Assembly: GCF_026410405.1 (NCBI RefSeq)
Contig: NZ_JAPMLN010000016.1
Location: forward strand, 62,001-126,000
Length of the DNA stretch: 64,000 nt
From: Marinicella gelatinilytica
GTDB taxonomy: Bacteria; Pseudomonadota; Gammaproteobacteria; Xanthomonadales; Marinicellaceae
Reading direction: 5' to 3'
Shown here: positions 22,219-30,583 of the stretch, one piece after another
Layout: every line of letters starts with the position of its first letter
How positions within the stretch are numbered: position 1 is the first letter of the stretch
Program-made: the position numbers and the translations under genes
Notes under the pieces: generated by a model
The model's database searches: none
What the model was told of the DNA's origin: nothing
The model's input: only the letters and a program-made list of their open reading frames with translations

Positions 22219-22767
22219 ATGAGCGAAATTATTGTTTTTAATAAGCCCTTTCAAGTGATGTCACAGTTCACCGACACGCAACAGCGCGCTCATTTAGGTG
22301 ACTATATTGAACAACCCGGCTTTTATCCGGCCGGACGTTTGGATTACGATTCTGAAGGCTTAATGCTGCTGACCGATGATGGAAAATTACAACATCAAAT
22401 CAGCGGTTCTGACTGGCACAAAACCTATCTGATTCAAGTGGAAGGCATCCTCAAAACCAAAGAATTACAGCGATTAAGGACAGGCATCACGATTAAAGAT
22501 TATCAGGCCAAAGCCATAGACGTAACAGTGCTGGCAAAAAAACCCGGCTGGCTATGGCCACGCACGCCACCGGTGCGCTTCCGCAAAAAAATCCCAACCA
22601 GCTGGCTCACAATCACCTTAAATCAGGGTAAAAACCGACAGGTCCGGCATATGCTGGCGGCGGTCAATTTACCGGTATTACGCTTAATCCGAATCCAAAT
22701 GGGTACCATCGCATTGACCGATTTAAAACCAGGCGAGTGGCGCTGGCAGACACTGACGACCTCTTAA
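22219..22767 (+). CDS. rluE: 23S rRNA pseudouridine synthase, RluE type
   Basis: 182 residues from the ATG at 22219; the frame extends upstream but the conserved domain starts at 'IIVFNKPFQVMSQFTD'. Catalytic Asp42 in 'AGRLDYDSEGL'; further RluE-type features are 'WLWPRTPPVRFRKKIPTSW' and 'GKNRQVRHMLAAV.LPVLRL'. RluE makes pseudouridine 2457 in the 23S rRNA. It has no S4 domain, as in the E. coli enzyme. A TTGACA at 22175-22180 is a possible -35 element, but no good -10 follows at the right distance. Confidence 0.92.
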   Translation: MSEIIVFNKPFQVMSQFTDTQQRAHLGDYIEQPGFYPAGRLDYDSEGLMLLTDDGKLQHQISGSDWHKTYLIQVEGILKTKELQRLRTGITIKDYQAKAIDVTVLAKKPGWLWPRTPPVRFRKKIPTSWLTITLNQGKNRQVRHMLAAVNLPVLRLIRIQMGTIALTDLKPGEWRWQTLTTS

Positions 22768-22800
22768 GAATTAACAAGATACCGAAAGTCCTAAAACCTT

Positions 22801-22818
22801 TACCGGCGAAGGCCGGTA
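22801..22818. repeat. Palindromic intergenic element (7-base stem, GAAG loop)
   Basis: Perfect inverted repeat 22801-22807 / 22812-22818. The surrounding bases resemble the common 'ccggcgaaggccggtatccagcg' intergenic repeat family. It starts 33 bases after the rluE stop and may also act as an mRNA 3' stabiliser. Confidence 0.55.
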
Positions 22819-22861
22819 TCCAGCGTCTTTTACGATGGTGCATATAAAATAAAACGATTAC

Positions 22862-22885
22862 CACAGAGGCACAGAGGGCACAGAG
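22862..22885. repeat. Short tandem repeat, CACAGAGG unit
   Basis: Three near-copies of an 8-9 base unit (CACAGAGG, CACAGAGGG, CACAGAG). This motif recurs between genes in many unrelated bacterial genomes; its origin is unclear. Confidence 0.6.
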
Positions 22886-23096
22886 AAAATAAAAACCTGA
22901 TGTGTAACATGACATCACACCACAACATCTGTCCTTTGAGTAGGCCAATATCAAGTGTCTCTGAGAATGAGCTTGCTTACAGTGTGATTTATAACTAAGA
23001 TCGTTGTAATAAAAATCGCCATTAAATAAAGTGAAACCGCATTAAAGTGGAGAGCCAAGAATTTTCTGTAAAGGAATTACAGGGCTGTGAGTAAAA

Positions 23097-23720
23097 ATGC
23101 ATAAATTAATAATTTTTATTAATATCGTTATATCAGGTACTTTATTAGCTGGCACAGCCGATTTAGCGCTTGAGTTAGAATTCAATGAATTTAATGGGGT
23201 TGTTTATGAGCCTCAAGGCGATTTCATTGCCAGAATAACAAATTTAGGCCCCGATGTTGCAGCTGATAATATTCCATTTCCCTTGCCATTAACAACATTC
23301 ACTTCTGCAATTGACGATAATGGCAATTTTACGCCTGAAATTCAATTTTCTGCAGACACACAAAATAATAATCAAGAATGTTATTTCACACTTGCTATTG
23401 GCTCTCCTCCACCTGGATCAATTGGACCCAAATATGTCTATGGAATTGATATACCATCACTCGCTGTTAACGAAACGATTGAATGTCACGGTATATTTTC
23501 AAGGCATTTCCAATCAGGTACAAGAGATGTTACTTGGCAGACGTACAATTCATTTGATCATGATCCAAACACTGACAATAACAGTCAGGTTATTACTTTT
23601 GGAATCCCTCCCAAAGCGGTGTCGGTAAATAATGTATTTGCTTTAGTATTGCTGTTACTATTGGTGTTTTATTTCGGTTACCATTCAAAATCTAATGACG
23701 ACATAAAAAACATTTCATAA
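23097..23720 (+). CDS. Small secreted protein, paralogue of 807-1412
   Basis: 207 residues. Signal peptide 1-18 ('LIIFINIVISGTLLAG'), a single beta-rich domain with 'ITNLGPDVAADNIPFPLPL' and 'DHDPNTDNNSQVITF', then a C-terminal membrane helix ('VFALVLLLLLVFYFGY') with a charged end. Two Cys (in 'NQECYF' and 'IECHG') line up with those of the paralogue ('NQDCVL', 'MTCYG'). The IPTL-like motif before the helix has decayed to 'VSVNN', so the tail may work only as an anchor or not be processed. Codon use is AT-rich compared with the neighbouring core genes. Function unknown. Confidence 0.75.
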   Translation: MHKLIIFINIVISGTLLAGTADLALELEFNEFNGVVYEPQGDFIARITNLGPDVAADNIPFPLPLTTFTSAIDDNGNFTPEIQFSADTQNNNQECYFTLAIGSPPPGSIGPKYVYGIDIPSLAVNETIECHGIFSRHFQSGTRDVTWQTYNSFDHDPNTDNNSQVITFGIPPKAVSVNNVFALVLLLLLVFYFGYHSKSNDDIKNIS

Positions 23721-23745
23721 GTCATTTACACAACTACGCATAACT

Positions 23746-24258
23746 TTATAAAAACCAATTCTCACTGTTGACCAAGCGGATTGTATTTGCTTCTGCCGCA
23801 TCAAGCTGTTGCCAAATTTCAGCCATTGTTTGTCCGGTTTCCGGGTGTGTTAGTTGTGGCACTAAATCAAATAATGGCTTCAATACATAGGCACGTTTTG
23901 TCAGTTCCGGGCGTGGCAAACGTAGCGTGTTATGTTTTAAAACAACATCACCCGCCAATAAAATATCCATGTCCAGAAAACGGTTGGAAAAACGCGTTTG
24001 TTGCTGACTGCGACCGCAGGTGTATTCCAACTGGCGCAACCACTTTTTCAGCACCAGAGGCGCCATGGCGCTGTCAAAGCTGACCACCATATTATAAAAA
24101 TCCGGCCCTGTAAAACCATAGGCCGGCGATTGGTAAACCGGTGAACAAGTGACGCTTCCAAAGGTGGCTTTTAAAAACCGAATGGCGCATGCCAAATGCG
24201 CCCGGCGATTGAGGTTACTGCCCAATGACAGGTAATAGTGAATGCGTTGTCTATTCAC
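23746..24258 (-). CDS. folK: 2-amino-4-hydroxy-6-hydroxymethyldihydropteridine pyrophosphokinase
   Basis: 170 residues. HPPK motifs: 'YLSLGSNLNRRAHL' at the N-terminus, 'SPVYQSPAYGF', 'DFYNMVVSFDS', 'LRQLEYTCGR' and 'RFLDMDILLAGD' with the two metal-binding Asp. It transfers pyrophosphate from ATP to the pterin in folate synthesis. It is last in the ftsB-ispD-ispF-sirB-folK run and starts 13 bases after the SirB-family gene. Confidence 0.93.
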   Translation of the reverse strand: MNRQRIHYYLSLGSNLNRRAHLACAIRFLKATFGSVTCSPVYQSPAYGFTGPDFYNMVVSFDSAMAPLVLKKWLRQLEYTCGRSQQQTRFSNRFLDMDILLAGDVVLKHNTLRLPRPELTKRAYVLKPLFDLVPQLTHPETGQTMAEIWQQLDAAEANTIRLVNSENWFL

Positions 24259-24271
24259 CTGACATCATTGA

Positions 24272-24640
24272 CTATAAGAAAAAGGTCGGATTTTTAGTCA
24301 CGGCCACAGCCACGATATAAGCAAAGGTCAAGGTGGCTAATATGTAGCCAATCCAACGCATCTGACCACGGCCACGCATTGCCAGAACACCAAAACCCAC
24401 ATAGAAAAATAATGCCACTATTTTAGTGGTTAACCAGGGCGAATTCCCCAACGTAAAACCAACGATATAAGCCACAGTAATACCAGTAACCAACAGCAAA
24501 GTATCAATAATATGGGGGGTGATTTTAAAGAGTTTACCGGGTGTACGAACTTTGACTGCAAAAGCCCAATAGCGGTATTGAAAAAGAAGAATACTGATTA
24601 CTGCCAATAAAGCATGGGTGTGTTTAAAAGCCGGATACAT
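24272..24640 (-). CDS. SirB2-family inner-membrane protein
   Basis: 122 residues with four predicted membrane helices (about 9-26, 45-63, 69-88, 94-115). The pattern 'YPAFKHTHALLAVISILLF', 'PHIIDTLLLVTGI' and 'PWLTTKI' is that of the SirB family, short membrane proteins of unknown function often linked to prmC/hemA in other bacteria. Here it lies between ispF and folK, 36 bases after ispF, in the same direction. Confidence 0.8.
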   Translation of the reverse strand: MYPAFKHTHALLAVISILLFQYRYWAFAVKVRTPGKLFKITPHIIDTLLLVTGITVAYIVGFTLGNSPWLTTKIVALFFYVGFGVLAMRGRGQMRWIGYILATLTFAYIVAVAVTKNPTFFL

Positions 24641-24676
24641 GGCAAGTCCTGTTAGTTTGAGAAAGTCGCTATCTTA

Positions 24677-25159
24677 TCAGAAGTTATTAACTGCTGTCAG
24701 TAAGCAGATGGCTTGCGCTGCCATGCCTTCTTCCCGGCCCACAAAACCAAGTTTCTCGGTGGTGGTGGCTTTGACGCTGATTTGGTTAATTTTAAGGTTT
24801 AAAATGTCAGCTAATTTGTCTTGAATGGCTTTTTTATGGGGTCCGATTTTGGGCTGTTCTGCCATTATCACCGTGTCAATATGGGCGATTTGATAACCGG
24901 CTTTGTGAACCAATTTATGACAATGGCGCAAAAAATCGGCACTGTCACAATCCGCCCACTTGGGATCATTCGGTGGAAAATGATCACCGATATCACCCAA
25001 CGCCAAAGCCCCCAACAGGGCATCACAGATGGCATGAATCAGCACATCGCCATCGGAATGGGCGATAAAACCACGGTTAAACGGGATACGGACATTGCCC
25101 AGCATCAGATGATCACCTTCACCAAAGGCATGCACATCAAAACCCAATCCTACGCGCAT
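24677..25159 (-). CDS. ispF: 2-C-methyl-D-erythritol 2,4-cyclodiphosphate synthase
   Basis: 160 residues. 'GFDVHAF' (Asp8, His10 zinc ligands), 'FIAHSDGDVLIHAICDALLGA' region, 'GDIGDHFPP' and 'VKATTTEKLGFVGREEGMAA' are the IspF signatures. It forms the cyclodiphosphate in the non-mevalonate isoprenoid pathway, two steps after IspD, encoded one base upstream. Confidence 0.96.
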   Translation of the reverse strand: MRVGLGFDVHAFGEGDHLMLGNVRIPFNRGFIAHSDGDVLIHAICDALLGALALGDIGDHFPPNDPKWADCDSADFLRHCHKLVHKAGYQIAHIDTVIMAEQPKIGPHKKAIQDKLADILNLKINQISVKATTTEKLGFVGREEGMAAQAICLLTAVNNF

Positions 25160-25160
25160 A

Positions 25161-25886
25161 TTATTCTCCCTGTAACGCCGTTAAATGACTTAAAAAAGAT
25201 TCAACCTGAGGCAGTTGTTCAGCCCGTGTCAGTTTAATATTACTGGCCCGACCTGATACCATCAGCGGTCGTTCACCCATGGCTTCCATCGCGGAGGATT
25301 CGTCGGTGATGGTCATCCCTTGTTGGTCAGCAGCCGTTAAAGCACTCAATAAATCACCCAAAACAAACATTTGCGGGGTTAATGCCGCATACACTTGTTC
25401 ACGCTTGATGGTTTTATCTACCTGCTGTCCATCTTGAGAAAATTTGAGGGTGTCGTTAATCGGGTTCACCAATAAGCCACCACGCTGCGCAGATACACAG
25501 ACTTGAATTAAATCTTTGATTTCCTGTTCAGTGACACAACAACGGGCGGCATCATGCACCAGCACCCAGTCTGAATCTGCGGCACCGCCTTGCTGTAAAG
25601 CTTGTAAACCTAAACGCACAGAATCAGCCCGAGTTTGACCGCCAACGGCAGTCATTACTGTAAACGGGCCATTGAGTTTTATGTCCGCAAAGTGTGTGTC
25701 ATCAGGATTTAATGCAATAACGACAGACGTGAGTGGGCTATTGTCAAAAGCTGATAAGCTGTGCTCTAAAACAGTTTGACCGGCAATTTTAATATATTGT
25801 TTCGGAACTGAATAATCGTTGGCATCCGCGGCAAAACGCCGACCACTACCGGCAGCTAGTAACAATAAGTGGATTTGTTTAGACAT
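25161..25886 (-). CDS. ispD: 2-C-methyl-D-erythritol 4-phosphate cytidylyltransferase
   Basis: 241 residues. Nucleotidyltransferase start 'LLLAAGSGRRFAA', then 'VPKQYIKIAGQTVLEHSL', 'GGQTRADSVRLGL', 'WVLVHDAARCCVT' and 'TDESSAMEAMGERPLMVSG'. It couples CTP to methylerythritol phosphate in isoprenoid synthesis. ftsB ends 6 bases upstream and ispF starts one base after the stop, the standard ftsB-ispD-ispF order. Confidence 0.96.
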   Translation of the reverse strand: MSKQIHLLLLAAGSGRRFAADANDYSVPKQYIKIAGQTVLEHSLSAFDNSPLTSVVIALNPDDTHFADIKLNGPFTVMTAVGGQTRADSVRLGLQALQQGGAADSDWVLVHDAARCCVTEQEIKDLIQVCVSAQRGGLLVNPINDTLKFSQDGQQVDKTIKREQVYAALTPQMFVLGDLLSALTAADQQGMTITDESSAMEAMGERPLMVSGRASNIKLTRAEQLPQVESFLSHLTALQGE

Positions 25887-25892
25887 AATAAT

Positions 25893-26201
25893 TTAATCCT
25901 GTGAATCCGGGGGGTTGACCACCTGTATAAAGGTTTCACCTTCCTTAATCATTCCCAGTTCCGAACGTGCTCGTTCTTCAATCGCCTCTAAGCCGGTTTT
26001 CAAACTCGCCACCTCAGCGGCCAACTGATCATTGCGACGTTCAAGCTCATCTATCTGCGCCTGCTGATCCATCAACTGCTGCTGTTTTTCCCGCAAATCC
26101 TGTCGGCCACCGTCACCAAACTGCCACTGCCACAGCGCCAGAATCAACAACAGTACCAACACCCCATTTAACCACTTCACAGCCGTTCCATTCAAATTCA
26201 A
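25893..26201 (-). CDS. ftsB: Cell division protein FtsB
   Basis: 102 residues: short cytoplasmic start, one membrane helix (about 10-26, 'LNGVLVLLLILALWQWQFG'), a periplasmic coiled coil (about 33-72) and the C-terminal 'EERARSELGMIKEGETF' typical of FtsB. It bridges FtsL and FtsQ in the divisome. Position just upstream of ispD supports the call. The usual upstream partner eno is not adjacent in this genome. Confidence 0.92.
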   Translation of the reverse strand: MNLNGTAVKWLNGVLVLLLILALWQWQFGDGGRQDLREKQQQLMDQQAQIDELERRNDQLAAEVASLKTGLEAIEERARSELGMIKEGETFIQVVNPPDSQD

Positions 26202-26328
26202 CCAGCGCTTATTGTAACAGTTTTAAGCAACAAACATGTCCGGCTTCATTGATTTAGTGACGAATGCCATATTGTTAGCGGTCAGTCAGTCATGCTAAAG
26301 TAGCCATTAAAAGATTCGGGGATTTTAT

Positions 26329-27240
26329 GTGTTAAATGTTGTTCAAATTTCTAAGCGTTTTGGGCAGATAGAGGCGATAAAAAAGGTCTCATTTGAGGTC
26401 AAGCCGGGGGAGATTTATGGTCTTTTAGGGCCCAATGGAGCGGGAAAATCCACCTCCATTCGATGTTTATCCGGCCTGACGGTACCTGATGAGGGCGAGT
26501 GCCTGATTAATGGTCATTCCATTCACAATGAACCGATTCAAGCCAAAAAACATCTGGGTTTAGTGCCACAGGATCTGGCCATGTACCAGGATCTATCGGC
26601 ACGGGAGAATCTACAATTTTGGGGGCGTGCCTATGGTCTGTCAGGTCAGGTCCTTAAACTTCGTCAACAAGAAGTGCTTGAACAAGTGGGTTTGGACAAA
26701 CGGGCCAAAGAACCGGTTAATAATTTCTCAGGTGGCATGAAACGGCGTTTGAATTTTGCCTGTGGCATTATTCATCAACCCAAAGCCCTGTTATTGGATG
26801 AGCCCACCGTGGGTGTCGACCCGCAGTCACGGGAACATTTATTATCTGCCATTGAGGACTTAAAAAACCAGGGTACTGCCGTGCTCTATACCACCCACTA
26901 TATGCAAGAAGCGGAGCGATTATGTGATCGTGTCGGTATTATCGACCAGGGAGAAATTATCGCTCAGGGCAGTGTTACCGAACTCAGAAAACAGATGGGA
27001 GAAAAAGATCTGATAACACTGGAAGGGCAATTTTCTGAGACCGACAAAGCCCAATTAGATCACTCTGAAATACTTGAGTTCACGCCCCAACAAATCCGCC
27101 TGATGACGAGCAACGCCTCGTCTCAATTGTCGGAGATTTTGGCTCGTTTTGATTCACAGAAAGTGCACCAAGCTTCGGTGCAACAGGCTAATTTGGAAAG
27201 TCTCTTTATTAAACTCACCGGTCGTGAACTACGCGACTAA
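26329..27240 (+). CDS. ABC-2 exporter, ATP-binding subunit
   Basis: 303 residues from a GTG start; GGGGA stands 6 bases upstream, and the nearby ATG at 26327 is out of frame and hits a stop at once. Walker A GPNGAGKST (34-42), signature NFSGGMKRRL, Walker B ALLLDEPTVGVD and the switch His in 'LYTTHYMQEAERLCDRVG'. The C-terminal 70 residues are the accessory domain of the DrrA/NatA type. It energises the two permeases encoded by the next two genes. Substrate unknown. Confidence 0.93.
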   Translation: MLNVVQISKRFGQIEAIKKVSFEVKPGEIYGLLGPNGAGKSTSIRCLSGLTVPDEGECLINGHSIHNEPIQAKKHLGLVPQDLAMYQDLSARENLQFWGRAYGLSGQVLKLRQQEVLEQVGLDKRAKEPVNNFSGGMKRRLNFACGIIHQPKALLLDEPTVGVDPQSREHLLSAIEDLKNQGTAVLYTTHYMQEAERLCDRVGIIDQGEIIAQGSVTELRKQMGEKDLITLEGQFSETDKAQLDHSEILEFTPQQIRLMTSNASSQLSEILARFDSQKVHQASVQQANLESLFIKLTGRELRD

Positions 27241-27248
27241 GGCCACCG

Positions 27249-28490
27249 ATGTTATCTTTATCTCACTTAATCGCTAAAATCAGACTGCAATCGGTGGTAC
27301 GTGAAAAATGGGGGCTGTTTTCCTGGATCACGATTCCCATTATCATTGTTTTTTTGATGAGTTTTATCACCGGTGGCGGTGATCAGGGCGAATCACGCGG
27401 TACCTTATTGGTCACCGATTTAGACGATTCTTTTGTCTCCAACTTACTGGTCAACAGTCTATCCCAGGGTGAATTATCGAGCTGGATAGGAATTAAAAAA
27501 GTCGACACTGAACAAGGGCAAAATATCATGCAGTCAGGTGATGCCAGTGCCTGGCTCACCATTGAACCGGAACTTGCAAGTGATTTCCTGAACCAAAAAC
27601 CCACCACTTTATCGCTGGTTAAAAATCCTGCACAGACTGTTATTCCTGACTTAATTGAATCTGCTTTACTACTTTTTACCGATGCCGGCGGCTATTTACA
27701 GCAATTGTTTCGTGAGGAATTGGCCACCTTAGCAGCCATAAACAGCAATGATGATTTATCAGATCTTGAATTCACTGCCTTGAGTCTGTCTATTCGTGAT
27801 CGCATAGACGTTTTTGCGATGAGTTTAGACCCGCTGTTAATCGAGCTGAAAGAACGGCAACAGGAAACCGATAAGTCTTCAACCTCAGTCAATTTTGGGC
27901 TACTGATGTTCCCCGGAGCCATTATGATGGCCCTACTGTTTAGCATCAGCTCTTTGGCAATGCTCATTTGGGATGATTTAAAATCGGGTGTGCTGACCCG
28001 GCTGAGTGCTTCATCACGCGGCTTAAGTGCCTATTTTTTTGGCCAGCAGTGGGCTGTACTGATTATTTTTAGTGGTATCGTCTTGATGTTGTCTGTACTC
28101 GGCGGGCTGTATTTTGGTTTACCTGCACGACAATGGCCGCTGTTGATGATTGGCTTAGTGGTCAGTGGCTTTGCCATGTGGCAAATCCTGTTATCACTGG
28201 TGTTACTCATGCCGACGCAGCGCTCGGCCAATATTGTGGTCAATGCCGCAATTTTCCCCATTTTAATGTTGGGTGGCAGTTTCTTTCCCATGGAGGCCTT
28301 ACCGGACTGGTTGGCACAAGTTGGCTTATATTTTCCAAACGGTTATTTTCTGCAGGCCATTAAAGACGCGATATTTAACCAACAAAACTATGTACTGTCA
28401 GCCGGTCTCATAGCCACTGCCATTATTGGGGCATTTGGGTTGATTAATCGAACTTTATTGAAGCGTTTAACGAGGCACAATAACGTATGA
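27249..28490 (+). CDS. ABC-2 type permease, first subunit
   Basis: 413 residues. An N-terminal membrane helix ('WITIPIIIVFLMSFITGGG') is followed by a large periplasmic domain (about 45-215) and five C-terminal helices, the YhgE/ABC2_membrane_3 layout. The loop 'SGVLTRLSASSRGLSAYFFGQQW' is the conserved coupling region. It starts 8 bases after the ATPase and overlaps the next permease by 4 bases (ATGA), so the three genes are coupled. Confidence 0.9.
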   Translation: MLSLSHLIAKIRLQSVVREKWGLFSWITIPIIIVFLMSFITGGGDQGESRGTLLVTDLDDSFVSNLLVNSLSQGELSSWIGIKKVDTEQGQNIMQSGDASAWLTIEPELASDFLNQKPTTLSLVKNPAQTVIPDLIESALLLFTDAGGYLQQLFREELATLAAINSNDDLSDLEFTALSLSIRDRIDVFAMSLDPLLIELKERQQETDKSSTSVNFGLLMFPGAIMMALLFSISSLAMLIWDDLKSGVLTRLSASSRGLSAYFFGQQWAVLIIFSGIVLMLSVLGGLYFGLPARQWPLLMIGLVVSGFAMWQILLSLVLLMPTQRSANIVVNAAIFPILMLGGSFFPMEALPDWLAQVGLYFPNGYFLQAIKDAIFNQQNYVLSAGLIATAIIGAFGLINRTLLKRLTRHNNV

Positions 28491-29653
28491 AAAATATCCA
28501 ATTTATTGCCGTTGGGGATCTTCTGGTTACCCTTAAGGATAAAATTGTTTTATTGTGGCTGTTTATCATGCCGATTGTTTTTTTTGCTTTTATCGGCTCC
28601 ACCACTGGGGGTTTAAGCGGTGGTCAAAACAATGTAAAAACCCTGGCTGTTTGGTATGCCGGTGACATCCAAGACCCGGTTTATGAACAATTAAGCAACT
28701 ATTTACAGGATAATAATTTTGCTTTACGTGTCTTTAACAATCAACAATCCTTATATAAGGATCAGTGGACTTTTGATGACTATAATCGCCAACTTTGGGT
28801 GCCGGATAATCCTGCACAATCGCTCCTGAACAACCAGACTGTCGAAATCACTTACCGATTTTCAGGCGGTGGCATGGACAGTGACTATCAAGTCTTTAAA
28901 CTCTATCAATCGGTGTATAAAACACTGGCCGATACCATTGTTCTGCGTAGCAATTACCCTCAACAAGCGTCCGTTCTGGATTTTTCTATACTGGATGAAC
29001 AAATCAAGGCCATTGGTCTTGATGTCAGCCTGGCCGGTGAACCCAGAGTGATACCGAATGGTTACAAACAAGCCGTCCCGGGTATTTTGGTTATGTTTGT
29101 TATGATGATTGCGCTGACCAGTGGTGCCATTACCTTGTTATTGGAACGGCAAAGCGGTGCGCTCGAGCGTTTGGCGGCTACACCGGTTAAACGCAGTCAA
29201 CTGATTATCGGTAAATGTCTCGGCAAATGGCTTTTAACGTCCTGCCAACTGGTCTACGGCATGATTATGGGAAGTTTATTATTTTCTATCAGTTGGGGAC
29301 CGTACTGGCATTGGGTCTTTATTCTGCTGTTTATGTGGGCCGGTGCCTGTGCCGCATTAGCGATTTTGTTGGGTTCATGGGGCCGTAGCGAATCCCAGGT
29401 TAGCGGTATTGCTGTAATTGGCTCTTTATTATTGGCAGCGCTGGGTGGCTGTTGGTGGCCGATTGAAGTGGCACCTGTCTGGATGCAACAACTGGCGCTG
29501 TTTTTGCCCACCGGTTGGGTCATGGATGCCTTGCATCGTTTGATGTATTTTGGTGACAATCTGGGTGATGTCAGTAACCATCTCATTGGATTATTTGTCT
29601 TAATGCTACTGGCTTTGACCTGGGCGTATCAAAAATTTAAATTCTCTGCATGA
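28487..29653 (+). CDS. ABC-2 type permease, second subunit
   Basis: 388 residues with the same layout as the preceding gene: one helix near the N-terminus ('IVLLWLFIMPIVFFAFIGS'), a periplasmic domain (about 45-190) and five or six C-terminal helices, with 'SGALERLAATPVKRSQLIIG' as the coupling loop and a 'GGCWWPIEVAPVWMQQLALF' segment typical of the family. With the first permease it would form a heterodimeric exporter. No HlyD-type adaptor is present, so transport is probably to the periplasm or into the membrane. Confidence 0.9.
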   Translation: MKNIQFIAVGDLLVTLKDKIVLLWLFIMPIVFFAFIGSTTGGLSGGQNNVKTLAVWYAGDIQDPVYEQLSNYLQDNNFALRVFNNQQSLYKDQWTFDDYNRQLWVPDNPAQSLLNNQTVEITYRFSGGGMDSDYQVFKLYQSVYKTLADTIVLRSNYPQQASVLDFSILDEQIKAIGLDVSLAGEPRVIPNGYKQAVPGILVMFVMMIALTSGAITLLLERQSGALERLAATPVKRSQLIIGKCLGKWLLTSCQLVYGMIMGSLLFSISWGPYWHWVFILLFMWAGACAALAILLGSWGRSESQVSGIAVIGSLLLAALGGCWWPIEVAPVWMQQLALFLPTGWVMDALHRLMYFGDNLGDVSNHLIGLFVLMLLALTWAYQKFKFSA

Positions 29654-29673
29654 ACTTTTTTCATAGATTCCGC

Positions 29674-29679
29674 TATAAT
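29674..29679 (+). promoter_or_regulatory. Candidate -10 box for the ypfJ-like gene
   Basis: Perfect TATAAT at 29674-29679, 22 bases before the ATG at 29702. The -35 at 17 bases spacing is TGAACT, a weak match. Confidence 0.5.
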
Positions 29680-29701
29680 TGCTGATTTATCGGGATTTGC
29701 T

Positions 29702-30562
29702 ATGCGCTGGAAAAACCAAAGAAGAAGTCAACGGGTTGACGACCGACGGGGACGTGGTATCGCTAAAGGTGGTGCCAAATTATCCGGTGGCGTGGTGGTC
29801 ATTGCCATCATTATTGCGGTGGTCACCGGCCAAAATCCTTTGGCACTTTTGGGCAACATGATGGAACAAGGTGGCAGCTCAAGCCAACAAGTGAATATAC
29901 CGCAACAGCAATCACCGCAACAACAACAGCAAGCCGATTTTAGCTCTGTTATTTTAGCCTCCACTGAAGATGTCTGGACGGCTATATTTAAGCAACAAGG
30001 CCAGCAATATCCGGCGCCGACCATGGTGTTATTCGATGGTCGGGTGCAATCAGCCTGTGGCGTTAATTCTGAAGCAGTGGGACCTTTTTATTGCCCGGCT
30101 GATCAAAAAGTGTATCTGTCTTTAAGTTTTTTTAGGCAGTTAGAGCAATTGGGTGCGCCCGGTGACTTTGCCCGTGCTTACGTGATTGGTCATGAGGTCG
30201 GGCATCATATTCAAAACATCACCGGCACCAACCGTCAGGTTCGCGAGTGGCAACAACAAGCCTCTTCGAAAAGTCAGGTTAACCAATTGTCGGTATTAAT
30301 GGAACTACAAGCTGATTGCTACGCCGGTGTCTGGGCACACCACGCTAACAAGCAACAAAATATGCTGGAACCGGGGGACGTGGAAGAGGGCTTACAAGCC
30401 GCCGCATCGATTGGTGATGACCGTTTACAAAAACGTGCGGGGCGACAAGTGAATGTCGAAGCGTTTACCCACGGATCTTCGCAACAACGGGTCAAATGGC
30501 TCAAAACCGGATTACAGAGCGGCCGTTATGATGCTTGTAACACCTTTCAACAAGGCGCTTAA
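29702..30562 (+). CDS. ypfJ: YpfJ-family neutral zinc metallopeptidase
   Basis: 286 residues. A basic N-terminus ('MRWKNQRRSQRVDDRRGRG'), one membrane helix (about 27-45), a Gln-rich linker (58-78), then the peptidase domain with HEVGHH at 164-169 (zinc ligands and catalytic Glu), and 'LMELQADCYAGVWAHH', which supplies the third ligand. 'CGVNSEAVGPFYCPAD' and 'ASIGDDRLQKRAGRQVN' are hallmark family segments. It is anchored in the inner membrane with the catalytic part probably outside. Substrate unknown. The pagL-like gene starts 21 bases downstream and is likely co-transcribed. Confidence 0.93.
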   Translation: MRWKNQRRSQRVDDRRGRGIAKGGAKLSGGVVVIAIIIAVVTGQNPLALLGNMMEQGGSSSQQVNIPQQQSPQQQQQADFSSVILASTEDVWTAIFKQQGQQYPAPTMVLFDGRVQSACGVNSEAVGPFYCPADQKVYLSLSFFRQLEQLGAPGDFARAYVIGHEVGHHIQNITGTNRQVREWQQQASSKSQVNQLSVLMELQADCYAGVWAHHANKQQNMLEPGDVEEGLQAAASIGDDRLQKRAGRQVNVEAFTHGSSQQRVKWLKTGLQSGRYDACNTFQQGA

Positions 30563-30583
30563 ACCATAAGAGGACAATAATAC

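Larger units (their letters stand above)
22768..23096. other. Intergenic region with palindrome and short tandem repeats
   Basis: 329 bases without a convincing gene. It holds a perfect 7-base palindromic stem with a GAAG loop at 22801-22818 and a short tandem repeat at 22862-22885 (CACAGAGG-type unit, about three copies). Both look like dispersed intergenic repeat families seen in many proteobacteria. The remainder to 23096 must contain the promoter and leader of the next gene; I see no strong boxes. Confidence 0.5.

Noticed and set aside
22664-22954. 96-codon minus-strand frame with 'FLCALCASVVIVLFY'
   Set aside because: The translation is that of the dispersed intergenic repeat and of the antisense strand of rluE; such peptides are a known by-product of the repeat.
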